Below, in pieces: positions 24,835 to 34,200 of a stretch of 45,738 nucleotides of DNA. This stretch comes from CAZKFG01 sp964551985 (GTDB lineage: Bacteria; Bacillota; Negativicutes; Acidaminococcales; JAISLQ01). The first letter of the stretch is position 1. Each line of letters begins with the position of its first letter. A program made the position numbers and the translations under genes. The stretch is taken from assembly GCA_964551985.1 (NCBI GenBank), contig CAZKFG010000008.1, positions 1-45,738 on the forward strand. The letters run 5' to 3'. The notes beneath the pieces were generated by a model. That model was given only the letters and a program-made list of their open reading frames with translations, had not been told where the DNA came from and did no database searches.

Positions 24835-25577
24835 TGTTATTACAAGGAAAAGTTGCACTTGTTACAGGTGGTTCGAGAGGCATTGGTAGGGCAACATGTT
24901 TATTGCTTGCCCAAAATGGTGCTGACATAGCAATAAACTATGCCGGAAACCAAAAAGCAGCTCAAGAAGTATATGACGCTGTGGTGGCAATGGGCAGAAA
25001 AGCTTTACTTGTGCAAGCAGATGTTTCAGATGGTCAAAAAGTTCAAGAAATGATAGAAAAAACAATAAATGAGCTTGGACGACTAGATATATTGGTAAAC
25101 AATGCAGGTATAACTAAGGATAATCTTTTAATGCGTATGAAAGATGAAGATTGGGATATAGTTATTGCAACAAACTTAAAAGGCGTTTATAATTGTACTA
25201 AGGCTGTGACAAAACAGATGATGAAACAAAAATCAGGTAGCATTATCAATATGAGTTCAGTCGTTGGTGTAAATGGAAACGCAGGTCAAGCAAACTATGC
25301 TGCTGCAAAAGCCGGAATTATTGGTTTCACAAAGGCTATAGCAAAAGAACTTGCTTCAAGAAATATAACCGTAAATGCGATAGCACCAGGTTTTATTGAT
25401 ACAGATATGACTGTAGAGTTACCAGAAAAAGTAAAAGAAGAGATGTTAAAGTCAATACCACTTTCAAGGCTTGGCCAAGCTAGTGATGTTGCTCAAGCAG
25501 TATTGTTTTTAGCTAGTGATGGAGCAAAATATATTACTGGTCAAACAATAAATGTTGATGGTGGAATGGTTATGTAG
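24834..25577 (+). CDS. fabG: 3-oxoacyl-ACP reductase
   Basis: 247-residue short-chain dehydrogenase reducing 3-ketoacyl-ACP with NADPH. Cofactor loop GGSRGIGR, NNAG motif, catalytic Ser in NMSSVVG, Tyr155 and Lys159 (YAAAKAG), and C-terminal YITGQTINVDGGM. Overlaps fabD at TAATG and uses AAGGAGTTGGG at the end of fabD as ribosome site. Confidence 0.97.
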   Translation: MLLQGKVALVTGGSRGIGRATCLLLAQNGADIAINYAGNQKAAQEVYDAVVAMGRKALLVQADVSDGQKVQEMIEKTINELGRLDILVNNAGITKDNLLMRMKDEDWDIVIATNLKGVYNCTKAVTKQMMKQKSGSIINMSSVVGVNGNAGQANYAAAKAGIIGFTKAIAKELASRNITVNAIAPGFIDTDMTVELPEKVKEEMLKSIPLSRLGQASDVAQAVLFLASDGAKYITGQTINVDGGMVM

Positions 25578-25595
25578 TAAATTTTTGTGTATAAT
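25567..25595 (+). promoter_or_regulatory. Possible internal promoter before acpP
   Basis: TATAAT (25590-25595) in the fabG-acpP gap with a poor -35 (TGGTTA, 25567-25572, 17-base spacer). High demand for ACP makes an internal promoter plausible; the evidence is one box. Confidence 0.35.
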
Positions 25596-25619
25596 GTTTT
25601 TTGGAAGGGGGTGATTGTA

Positions 25620-25856
25620 GTGAGCACTTTTGAAAAAGTAAAAGAAATTACTGTTGAACAACTTAGTGTTGAAGCTGCAGAAGTAACTATGGACTCTACT
25701 TTTATTGATGACCTTGGCGCTGATTCTTTGGATATAGTTGAGTTAATCATGGCATTTGAGGAAGAATTTAATATTGAAATTCCAGACGAAACAGCAGAAA
25801 AAATTCGTACAGTACGTGATGCTGTTGAATTGATTGACAAAGAAAAACAAGCATAA
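25620..25856 (+). CDS. acpP: Acyl carrier protein
   Basis: 78-residue acidic carrier. The phosphopantetheine attachment site is Ser36 in DLGADSLD, followed by the acidic helix II VELIMAFEEEF recognised by Fab enzymes. I chose the GTG start at 25620: AAGGGGGTGA lies six bases upstream and this gives MSTFEKVKEI and a normal length. A GTG at 25611 lies within that ribosome site. A very strong hairpin follows at 25886, isolating acpP from downstream genes at least in part. Confidence 0.96.
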   Translation: MSTFEKVKEITVEQLSVEAAEVTMDSTFIDDLGADSLDIVELIMAFEEEFNIEIPDETAEKIRTVRDAVELIDKEKQA

Positions 25857-25885
25857 TTTGTTATTTTATTTTTCAGTGATAAACT

Positions 25886-25926
25886 TTTTCAAGAAAGCCT
25901 TCGGGCTTTCTTGAAAATAAGTTTTT
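25886..25926 (+). terminator. cUUCGg tetraloop hairpin after acpP
   Basis: 14-bp perfect stem TTTTCAAGAAAGCC / GGCTTTCTTGAAAA (25886-25899 with 25904-25917) closed by C-TTCG-G, the most stable tetraloop type; TAAGTTTTTG follows. T run is delayed by three bases, so it may be a partial terminator or an RNA 3'-end stabiliser. Confidence 0.8.
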
Positions 25927-25943
25927 GAATGGAGGAGTGTTTG

Positions 25944-26900
25944 TTGAAACTTCCAGTGCTCAAAATTGGTAAGCTTGTAGCACAGGTTCCAATAGTTCAA
26001 GGTGGTATGGCTATACGGCTGTCTACAGCAAAGTTAGCAGCTGCCGTTGCAAACGAGGGTGGAATAGGACTGATTGCTGCTTCGGGCATGGCTTTTGACG
26101 AACTGAGAAAAGAGATCCGCTTGGCGCGTAAATTGACAGGCGGTAAAGGAATAATAGGGATAAATGCGATGGTAGCCGCTAGAGAGTTTCTAGGGCTTTT
26201 ACATACATCTGTTGAAGAAGGCATTGACTTAATAGTTGCAGGAGCGGGGTTTTCTAGGGATATGTTTGCTATAGGCAAAGAGTCTGGAACACCAATAGTT
26301 CCTATTGTCTCAACAGCTAAACTGGCAAAAATTGCACAAAATCTAGGTGCAGCTGCAGTTATTGTAGAAGGGAAAGAAGCAGGCGGTCATTTGGGTACAG
26401 ATTTATCTATGCGTGAACTTGTACCACAAGTGAAACAAACTGTTAGCATTCCTGTTATTGCAGCGGGCGGAGTTATTACAGGCAAAGATATTGTCGACAC
26501 TCTGCGCTTAGGTGCTGATGCAGTTCAAATGGGCAGTAGATTTGCTGCAAGTATTGAAGCAAACGGAGCCCCGGCTTTGAAAGAATTTTATCTTAAGGTT
26601 AAACCAGAAGATGTTACACTTATAGATAGTCCAGTTGGATATCCAGGACGAGCGGTTAGAAACCCTTTTGCAATAGAGGTTTTAGATAACAACCCGCCAC
26701 GCCCTGAGGTTTGTGATTCATGTCTTAAGACATGTACAAGAAGTTTTTGTATAATCAGAGCTTTAATGAGAGCTCAACAAGGCGATGTTGATACAGGGTT
26801 AGTATTCACTGGCGAGAGAATGTCTGAAATTAAAGAAATCTTACCTGTCAGTGAGATATTTTCACGCCTTATTAAAGAAGTCGAATCTGTTAATGTGTGA
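25944..26900 (+). CDS. FabK/nitronate monooxygenase-like flavoprotein with a C-terminal Cys cluster
   Basis: 318-residue FMN TIM-barrel protein, paralogous to the FabK three genes upstream: PIVQGGMAIRLS near the N-terminus, EGKEAGGHLGT (His at the FabK catalytic position), AAGGVITGKDIV and GADAVQMGSRF. It differs at the C-terminus, where Cys257-x2-Cys260-x3-Cys264-x4-Cys269 could hold a metal or iron-sulfur cluster. Start is TTG at 25944 (or 25941), after GGAGGAG. In the fab operon between acpP and fabF it may be a second enoyl reductase, or a nitronate monooxygenase-type enzyme; sequence does not decide. Confidence 0.8.
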   Translation: MKLPVLKIGKLVAQVPIVQGGMAIRLSTAKLAAAVANEGGIGLIAASGMAFDELRKEIRLARKLTGGKGIIGINAMVAAREFLGLLHTSVEEGIDLIVAGAGFSRDMFAIGKESGTPIVPIVSTAKLAKIAQNLGAAAVIVEGKEAGGHLGTDLSMRELVPQVKQTVSIPVIAAGGVITGKDIVDTLRLGADAVQMGSRFAASIEANGAPALKEFYLKVKPEDVTLIDSPVGYPGRAVRNPFAIEVLDNNPPRPEVCDSCLKTCTRSFCIIRALMRAQQGDVDTGLVFTGERMSEIKEILPVSEIFSRLIKEVESVNV

Positions 26901-26910
26901 GGTGCTTTTT

Positions 26911-28149
26911 TTGAAAAGACGAGTTGTTATTACAGGATTAGGTGCAGTAACTCCAATAGGCATAGGGAAAGAAAATTTTTGGAATTCTCTTGTTGAGGGT
27001 AAAAGTGGTATTGATAAAATTACATTTTTTGATGCTAGTACAATCAATTGTCATATAGCAGGCGAAGTAAAAGGCTTTGTTCCTGAGGATTATATTGACA
27101 AAAAAGAAGCTAAAAGAATGGATAGGTTTACCCATTTTGCTGTAGCTGCTGCTAAATTAGCACTAGAAGATAGTAAAATTGATTTGGAAAAAGAAGATAA
27201 AGAGAGAATAGGTACTTGTATTGGAACAGGCATTGGCGGTGTAGATACATTACACAACCAATTTAAAGTATTATTTGAAAAAGGTCCTGATAGAATAAGC
27301 CCGTTTTTTGTTCCAATGATGATAGGTAATATTGCCGCAGGTCAAGTCTCTATTACTTTCGGACTAAAAGGTGTAAATACTTGTGTAGTTACAGCTTGTG
27401 CTACAGGTACAAATGCTGTTGGTGATTCATTTAGAATCATAGCTAGAGGTGATGCTGACGTTATGCTGGCAGGTGGAACAGAAGCTGCTATATCACCTAT
27501 TTCTGTTGGTGGTTTTGCTTCTATGAAAGCACTGTCTACAAGAAATGACCAGCCACAAAAAGCATCAAGACCGTTTGATCGTGATCGCGATGGCTTTGTA
27601 ATGGGCGAAGGATCAGGAGTACTTGTTTTAGAAGAACTAGAACACGCTTTAAAACGTGGAGCAACAATATATGCTGAAGTTGTAGGTTATGGCTATAATG
27701 CTGATGCTTATCATGTGACAGCACCAGCTCCAGAAGGTATTCAAGCCACAAAATGTATGCAGCACGCATTAGACGATGCTGGTATAAAACCAGAACAAAT
27801 AGATTATATTAATGCTCACGGTACTTCTACACCTATGAATGATTTAAATGAAACAAAAGCTATAAAAAGACTTTTTGGTGATCATGCAAAAAATCTTGCT
27901 GTAAGTTCAATTAAATCTATGACAGGTCATTTGCTTGGAGCTGCTGGTGGAGTTGAAGCTATAGCTACAGCGCTTACGATTAAAAACGATCTTATACCAC
28001 CTACAATAAACTTTGAAAATGCTGATGAAGAGATGGATCTGGATTATGTTCCAAATACAGCACGTAAAAAAGTAGTTAACTATGCTTTGTCAAATTCATT
28101 TGGTTTTGGTGGACACAACGCAACATTACTTTTAAAAAAATATGAATAA
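26911..28149 (+). CDS. fabF: 3-oxoacyl-ACP synthase II
   Basis: 412-residue elongating ketosynthase. MKRRVVITGLGAVTPIG at the N-terminus; active-site Cys163 in VVTACATGT, His303 in NAHGTSTPMND, His340 in MTGHLLGAAGG; GFGGHN near the end. TTG start at 26911 with GTGAGGTG (26897-26904) overlapping the end of the upstream gene. A longer frame opening at 26851 lies in that gene and lacks a ribosome site. Confidence 0.97.
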   Translation: MKRRVVITGLGAVTPIGIGKENFWNSLVEGKSGIDKITFFDASTINCHIAGEVKGFVPEDYIDKKEAKRMDRFTHFAVAAAKLALEDSKIDLEKEDKERIGTCIGTGIGGVDTLHNQFKVLFEKGPDRISPFFVPMMIGNIAAGQVSITFGLKGVNTCVVTACATGTNAVGDSFRIIARGDADVMLAGGTEAAISPISVGGFASMKALSTRNDQPQKASRPFDRDRDGFVMGEGSGVLVLEELEHALKRGATIYAEVVGYGYNADAYHVTAPAPEGIQATKCMQHALDDAGIKPEQIDYINAHGTSTPMNDLNETKAIKRLFGDHAKNLAVSSIKSMTGHLLGAAGGVEAIATALTIKNDLIPPTINFENADEEMDLDYVPNTARKKVVNYALSNSFGFGGHNATLLLKKYE

Positions 28150-28159
28150 GAGTTTTTAG

Positions 28160-28873
28160 ATGGCATATAACGCACAAAGAGAATTATTATTAAATGAATT
28201 TTGCAAAAAACTAAATATAGAATTTAATGATAAACAACTGCTTAACCTAGCTTTTATACATACTTCATTTTCTTATGAACGAAAGAAAAACGTCAGAAGA
28301 GCAAATAACGAACGTTTAGAGTTTTTGGGCGATGCCGTTTTAAGTATGGCTGTTTGTGATTATATTTATAAAAAATTTCCTGATATGAGTGAAGGGGATA
28401 TGACAAAACTTCGAGCAAGCGTTGTTTGCGAACAAGCTTTGGTAAAATATGCCAATAAAATATCACTAGGTGATTATTTGCTTTTAGGCAAAGGTGAACT
28501 TGCTTCTGGAGGTAAAAAACGAAACTCTATATTAGCTGATGCGCTAGAGGCTGTTTTGGGAGCATATTATCTAGATAAAGGTTTTGATGAAGCCAAGAAA
28601 CTGTCGCTATTTTTTCTAAAAGAAGAAATAAAGGCATTTGCAGCTACTAATGGTACTTATGATTACAAAACAAAACTTCAAGAAATAGTGCAAAAAGATA
28701 GCATATCTAGTGTAAGCTATGAAATGCTAAAAGAAACAGGTCCTGATCATAATAAAACTTTTGAGATGGCTGTTTTGATAAACGATAAAACTATAGCTGT
28801 TGGAAGAGGAAGTTCGAAAAAAGAAGCAGAACAATTAGCTGCTAAACAGGCTATAAAACTATTTGAAAACTAA
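28160..28873 (+). CDS. rnc: Ribonuclease III
   Basis: 237-residue double-strand-specific endoribonuclease for rRNA and mRNA processing. The catalytic signature NERLEFLGDAVL is at 50-61 (Glu54, Asp58), with the second acidic pair in LADALEAVLGA. The C-terminal dsRNA-binding domain spans about 160-236 (YKTKLQE, GRGSSKKEAEQLAAKQA). Ten bases after fabF, last in the fab operon. Confidence 0.96.
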   Translation: MAYNAQRELLLNEFCKKLNIEFNDKQLLNLAFIHTSFSYERKKNVRRANNERLEFLGDAVLSMAVCDYIYKKFPDMSEGDMTKLRASVVCEQALVKYANKISLGDYLLLGKGELASGGKKRNSILADALEAVLGAYYLDKGFDEAKKLSLFFLKEEIKAFAATNGTYDYKTKLQEIVQKDSISSVSYEMLKETGPDHNKTFEMAVLINDKTIAVGRGSSKKEAEQLAAKQAIKLFEN

Positions 28874-28895
28874 CGCTTGAAGCGTTAGTTTTTTT
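28868..28895 (+). terminator. Terminator of the fab-rnc operon
   Basis: Stem AACTAACGCT / AGCGTTAGTT (28868-28877 with 28881-28890), loop TGA, T run to 28895. The rnc stop codon is inside the stem. Confidence 0.9.
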
Positions 28896-28921
28896 ACTTG
28901 CTGCAAAAAAGGGTATATAAT
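28893..28921 (+). promoter_or_regulatory. Promoter of the radical SAM-MFS unit
   Basis: TTTACT (28893-28898), 17-base spacer, TATAAT (28916-28921), directly behind the rnc terminator. Confidence 0.6.
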
Positions 28922-28953
28922 ATAAATATATATTTTATTGAAAAAGGATTTAT

Positions 28954-29937
28954 ATGAAAAAAATTATTCCTGTGTTTATCAACTATGCAGGCTGTCCACA
29001 TAGATGTGCCTTTTGTAATCAAAAAGCTATTAATAGGCAGTCAGAATTTAATATAAGTACTGTAAAAAAACAGATAAACATATACCTTAACTACTTTAAA
29101 AACCAAGAAAAACACTTGGCTTTTTATGGTGGTTCTTTTACGGCATTAGAAGAAAATACTCAAGATACTTTATTAACTTTAGCTGATAATATGCGACAAC
29201 AAGGTTTAATTAGTGGTATTCGTATGTCAACAAGACCGGATTGTATTGACAAATCAGTAGTAGAAAGACTGGTTCACTACAAAGTAGATTTAGTAGAATT
29301 AGGTGTACAATCTTTAGATGACGAAGTTTTAAAGGTTGCCAATCGTGGGCATGATTCTGCTTGTGTTTCTAATGCAATAGATTTGCTAAAAAAAGCAAAC
29401 ATCCAAACAGGGATACAGCTTATGATAGGACTGCCAAAGCAATCTTGGCAGAGTATAATTTTGACTGTTAGGCAAGTTTGTAATTTAAAACCAGATGTAG
29501 CCAGAATTTATCCATTGGTGATTTTTGCTGATACCTTATTTGCCGATATGCACAAAAAAGGCAAGCTAAAACTTATACATTTAGATTTAGCTGTTGCTCA
29601 GGCAGCATACATTGTTGATGAATTTGAAAAATATGCTATAAATACCATTAGGGTAGGTTTGCAAGATGATGATGGATTAAGAGAACAGGGAGCCGTCTTA
29701 GCAGGAATTTATCATCCAGCTTTTGGTGAGCTTGTGCAAGCTTATCGTTATAAAATACGTCTTAACTCAGTGCTAGATAAGACGCAAAGTAACAACATTG
29801 ATGTCTTAGTTGATAAAACAAAGGTGTCAAAAATTTTAGGGCATAAAAAAGCAAATATGATTTATTGGCAAGAAAATTATGCTGATAGTGCTATTTCTGT
29901 TAGGCAGATAAACAAAAATCAAATTTTTATTAAATGA
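28954..29937 (+). CDS. Radical SAM protein, ELP3-like without acetyltransferase domain
   Basis: 327-residue radical SAM enzyme. The [4Fe-4S] motif Cys14-x3-Cys18-x2-Cys21 (CPHRCAFC) is at the N-terminus, followed by AFYGGSFTAL, RMSTRPDCI and VELGVQSLDDEVL, as in the core of elongator subunit 3. The C-terminal GNAT domain of true Elp3 is absent, since the protein ends about 60 residues after the barrel. Genes of this type commonly lie between rnc and smc in Firmicutes. Substrate unknown; tRNA modification is a guess from the family. AAAAAGG precedes the ATG. Confidence 0.82.
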   Translation: MKKIIPVFINYAGCPHRCAFCNQKAINRQSEFNISTVKKQINIYLNYFKNQEKHLAFYGGSFTALEENTQDTLLTLADNMRQQGLISGIRMSTRPDCIDKSVVERLVHYKVDLVELGVQSLDDEVLKVANRGHDSACVSNAIDLLKKANIQTGIQLMIGLPKQSWQSIILTVRQVCNLKPDVARIYPLVIFADTLFADMHKKGKLKLIHLDLAVAQAAYIVDEFEKYAINTIRVGLQDDDGLREQGAVLAGIYHPAFGELVQAYRYKIRLNSVLDKTQSNNIDVLVDKTKVSKILGHKKANMIYWQENYADSAISVRQINKNQIFIK

Positions 29938-29946
29938 GTTGATATA

Positions 29947-31140
29947 ATGCAAAAAAAATTATTGCAAATAAAAGACTTTAGGTTGCTCTTGTTTGGACAA
30001 ACTGTATGTGTATTTGGTGATTGGTTTGGTATAATTTCGATAATTGCCTTAATAGGCTTTCGCTGGCAGGTTATGCCTTGGCAAATGAGTCTTGCGATTT
30101 TTTCCTTAGCAGCACCGATATTTTTTTTCGGCCCTATTGGTGGTGTTATTGCAGATCGAGTAGAACGTGGACGAATGCTAGCTTTTTTGGGTGTTATTAG
30201 AGCTATAGTTTTATTTTTTGTTGCAAGTAGCACAAACTATTATTTTTTGATTGGACTACTTTTGCTACTTGGTACTTTTGATGCTTGCTTTTTGCCTGCT
30301 AAAAATGCCAAACTGAAAGAATGTGTGCCAGAAGAAATGGTGGCTGATGCTACAATTTATAGTAGTTTTATTGACCAAGGTTCAAAAATATTGGGTCCTT
30401 TACTCAGTGGAGTTTTTCTATCAGTATTTAGCATTGAATTTGCTATATATCTCAATGCTTTTGCATATGCTTTGAGTTCAATAGCTTTTTTGTTTTTTGA
30501 TAAAACTGTTAAATTAAAATCAGAAGACAAAGAAAAAACCAGTATAAAAAAAGAGTTTATTGATGGTTTAAAACTTATAAATGATATGCCGCTTGTAATG
30601 TATGGAGCTTTGGTACAGGTTTTTGTCATAATTGTCTTGCAAATAGTAGACTCACAGTTTGTCATTTTGTTGCGCACAATAGAGGGAGCAACAGAGTCGT
30701 GGGTTGGTTATTGTCTTATGACATCAGGTGTTGGTGCGGTTTTTACAACTTATTTTTATCTTAAAAAACACAAAAGTGATAGTATGCCTAAAAGTATGTT
30801 TCTAGGTACATTAATTTATAGTATATCTGTAATTGGTCTTGGTTTTTGGGGAATGTTAGGGCATAGTCCTTGGGGGTTTTTGCCATTCTTTTTTTTGTGG
30901 GGAGCAAGTGGCGCACTTATTTTTGTCAAATATGTAACTTATGTGCAAACAACAATACCAACCGATTTTTCCGGACGAACTTTTGGCTCACTTGGTAGTA
31001 TGCTTAGTGCGGCAAGCATTGTAGGACTTATTTCAGGAGGACTATTGGTTTCATTTTTTGGTGTCATCAATACTTTTTTATTTGCAGGTGTGATGATGTT
31101 TTTAGGTAGCGTTTTGATAAGGACGAAAATGTATAGATAG
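29947..31140 (+). CDS. Major facilitator superfamily transporter
   Basis: 397-residue inner-membrane protein with about twelve hydrophobic segments. The loop between helices 2 and 3, GPIGGVIADRVERGRML, is the MFS motif A of the MFS_3 (EntS-like exporter) group, and a long polar central loop (about 183-205) separates two six-helix halves. Substrate not predictable. No good ribosome site is seen (GAGTTGAT only). It starts nine bases after the radical SAM gene and has no visible terminator after it. Confidence 0.85.
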   Translation: MQKKLLQIKDFRLLLFGQTVCVFGDWFGIISIIALIGFRWQVMPWQMSLAIFSLAAPIFFFGPIGGVIADRVERGRMLAFLGVIRAIVLFFVASSTNYYFLIGLLLLLGTFDACFLPAKNAKLKECVPEEMVADATIYSSFIDQGSKILGPLLSGVFLSVFSIEFAIYLNAFAYALSSIAFLFFDKTVKLKSEDKEKTSIKKEFIDGLKLINDMPLVMYGALVQVFVIIVLQIVDSQFVILLRTIEGATESWVGYCLMTSGVGAVFTTYFYLKKHKSDSMPKSMFLGTLIYSISVIGLGFWGMLGHSPWGFLPFFFLWGASGALIFVKYVTYVQTTIPTDFSGRTFGSLGSMLSAASIVGLISGGLLVSFFGVINTFLFAGVMMFLGSVLIRTKMYR

Positions 31141-31157
31141 CCTAATTGTTATATTTA

Positions 31158-31166
31158 TGCTAAAAT
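31158..31166 (+). promoter_or_regulatory. Possible extended -10 promoter before smc
   Basis: TGCTAAAAT (31158-31166) fits an extended -10; no convincing -35 upstream. It lies 40 bases before the smc start. Confidence 0.35.
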
Positions 31167-31205
31167 ATTAATGTTGTTTAAGTAAAAAAATGGTTGGTGA
31201 ATTTT

Positions 31206-34200
31206 TTGAGACTGCGAGCTATTGAAGCTGTTGGCTTCAAATCTTTTGCAAATAAAATAGAGCTTAATTTTTCAGATGGGATAACAGCTATTGTCGGACC
31301 CAACGGGAGCGGCAAGAGTAATGTTTCCGATGCCATTCGTTGGGTACTTGGTGAACAGAGTATTCGTACTTTGCGTGGCAGTTCTATGGAAGATGTTATT
31401 TTCTCTGGTAGTGGTAAGCGAAAAGCGCTAAATATTGCAGAAGTTACATTGTTTTTTACTAATACAGAAGGTGTTTTGCCTGTCGATTTTCAAGAAGTGA
31501 GCATTTGCCGCAGATTATTTAGATCTGGTGACAGTGCTTATTTTATAAATAAAACCTCATGTCGTCTAAAAGATATACATGACTTATTTGCTGATACAGG
31601 TCTTGGTAAAGGTTCATTATCTATTATTGGTCAAAACAAAGTTGATGAGATTTTAAATTGCAGACCAGAAGATAGGCGTGCTCTATTTGAAGAGGCTGCA
31701 GGTATTACGCGCTATAAAATCCGCAAAAAAGAAGCTATGCGTAGACTTGAAGAGACTGACAATAATCTTATTCGCTTAAATGATATAAAATCTGAGATAA
31801 CAGATAGATTAGAACCTATGCAAGAGAGTGCTGAGAAAACAAGGCAGCACAATTTACTGCAAGAGATGCTTAAAAAATGTAGTATTACTTTATCTGTGCA
31901 AAAAATAGATGCTGCTCGTAAAATACTTTTAACTGCCAAAGAGCAGACAAGGCAATTGGAACAAGAAGAAATAGATCTTGTTACTAAAGCTAATGTACAT
32001 GAAAACAATGTGTTTTTCCTAAATCAGCAGATAGAGCAAACAACAGCCGATTTGAACAAAGTTCAACAGGAAATAAGTTCTATCGAGGCACTAACTGAAA
32101 AATTATCAGGTCAAAAAGATGTTTTGTCAGAACGTATTTTACAAACAAATGATCGATTGGCAAGCTTAAAACAAGATTTATCCTTAGTTCAAGATAAACT
32201 ATTGCAGATAAATGATAAAATACAAAATTTTGCTAAAAGGTTGCAGGAGCAAGACGAAAAAGAAAAATCTGCTTTTTTAGAGACAAAAGATTTAAGTGAA
32301 AAGATTTCTGATATACAAAGCCAAATAAAAGATATAGAAACAAATCAGCAAATAGAACAAAGCGAGATATTAGAGCGTAAACGTAATATTTTGCAAATAA
32401 GTAATGACATAAAACAAATACAAGCGACAATTTTTAGTAACCAGCGTAAGCAGGAAAAAATATTAAAAGAAAAGGCAGCACTCGAAGAACAGCAAATCTT
32501 GTTTTTAGGTCAAGTTAAGGACATTCAAGATAAAATATCTTCTTTAACAGATGAAAAAAAGATTTTTATTGATAAGATAGAAAGCATTAGATTGCAAAGT
32601 ATAGATAAAAAAAATACTTTAAATCAAATGCAAGAACAGGAAAAAAAATTGCACGAGCAGGCTGTAGCTTTAAACACTAGAATACATATATTACAAAAGT
32701 TAGAGGATAACTATGAAGGTTTTAGTTATAGTGTCAAAAAATTACTTACAGTTAATACTACTTGGCGAGAAAAACTTTTAGGGACAGTCAGTCAATTAAT
32801 TACTCTTAAATCTGAATTTGTACAAGCTATTGAAATTGCTTTAGGTAATTTTATGCAACATATAGTTTGTGTTGATGAAAATACTGCTAAAGATGCTATA
32901 GCATTTTTAAAAGAGCAAAAAGCAGGTAGAGCAACATTTTTGCCTTTAAATACTTTAAGAGTTAATAATTTAAGCAAACAAGAGCTTGATTTTGCCAACA
33001 TAAAAGGTGTTGTAGGTTTTGCTGATAAACTTGTACAGTGTGATGATAAAGTTAGACTAGCAATAGCATTTTTGCTCGGGCGAACTTTGATTGTAGATAA
33101 TTTAGATACTGCTTTGGTAATAAACAAAAAAGGTAATACTCGTTTGAGGATTGTTACTTTGCAAGGTGATGTTTTGCACTCTACCGGTATGATGAGCGGT
33201 GGTAGCAGAACAAACAAAGAAAGTAGCTTTTTGTCAAGAAAACAAGAAATTAGTACAAATACCCAAGAGCATCAAGTGTTAAAAGAAAAACTGACTAATC
33301 TAGCTGAGAAAAAACATTGTATAAAAGAAGAAATAACTGCTTTAGATTATGAAATAAATCATTTGAATAATGAACTGACAAACTTTGACTTGGAGCTTAC
33401 AAAAAATAATTTGAATAGAAATCAGACTGAAAAAGAGCTTGATCAATTAAAAATAGGTTTTAACACACTTGATTTTGAATACAATCAGCTACAAGAAGAA
33501 AATGTACAGTTACAAAACCAGATAGAGCAACTATCACAGCAAAAAGAGACTGCTCAACAAGATGATATAAATAAAAATGAGCAAGCGGACAAAGATAAAT
33601 TATTGTTGGAAAAGCTAAAAGAGCAGGATAAAAGTGTATCTGAAGTTTATAACGAAGCCAAGACTCGTTATGAATTGGCTCAAAACACAACAATGCTTTT
33701 AAAAGAGCAAGACAACGCAATGCAAGAAGAGTGCCTGCAGATAAACAAAGAAGTGCAAAAGTTTAAAAACGATGAAAATACTTTTGAACAAACGATAGAT
33801 GAATGTTTAAAACAAAAACAAATTGTTGAGCAAAAAATACTAGAGCAGGGCAAAGAACTAGATGTAAAGTCAAAGCAGCGTGATGATTTAGTGCAAAAAC
33901 AACTAGAACTTTTTCCCGAGCAAAAACAGCTAGAAAAACAAGGTAAAGAGCTAAAAACCAATTTAGGTAGTGTGCAAAATAGACTGCGCAATGCTCAAAA
34001 CATTTTTGTAAGACATGAGACAGAACTTGAATTATCGGTTCAACAGCTAAAAGACACTTATCAACTTGATGTGGAACAAGCGCGTGAATTTTGCTATGAC
34101 CAGCAGACTGAAAGTTATTTAAACAGTCAAATATCCTCTTTGCAAGAGAAATTACAACAAATCGGACCTGTCAATCCAAGTGCTATTGAAGAATACCAAG

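Noticed and set aside
32792..33217. 141-codon minus-strand frame inside smc
   Set aside because: It is the antisense shadow of the SMC hinge coding sequence; Ser/Leu/Lys-rich translation typical of reverse frames in AT-rich genes.
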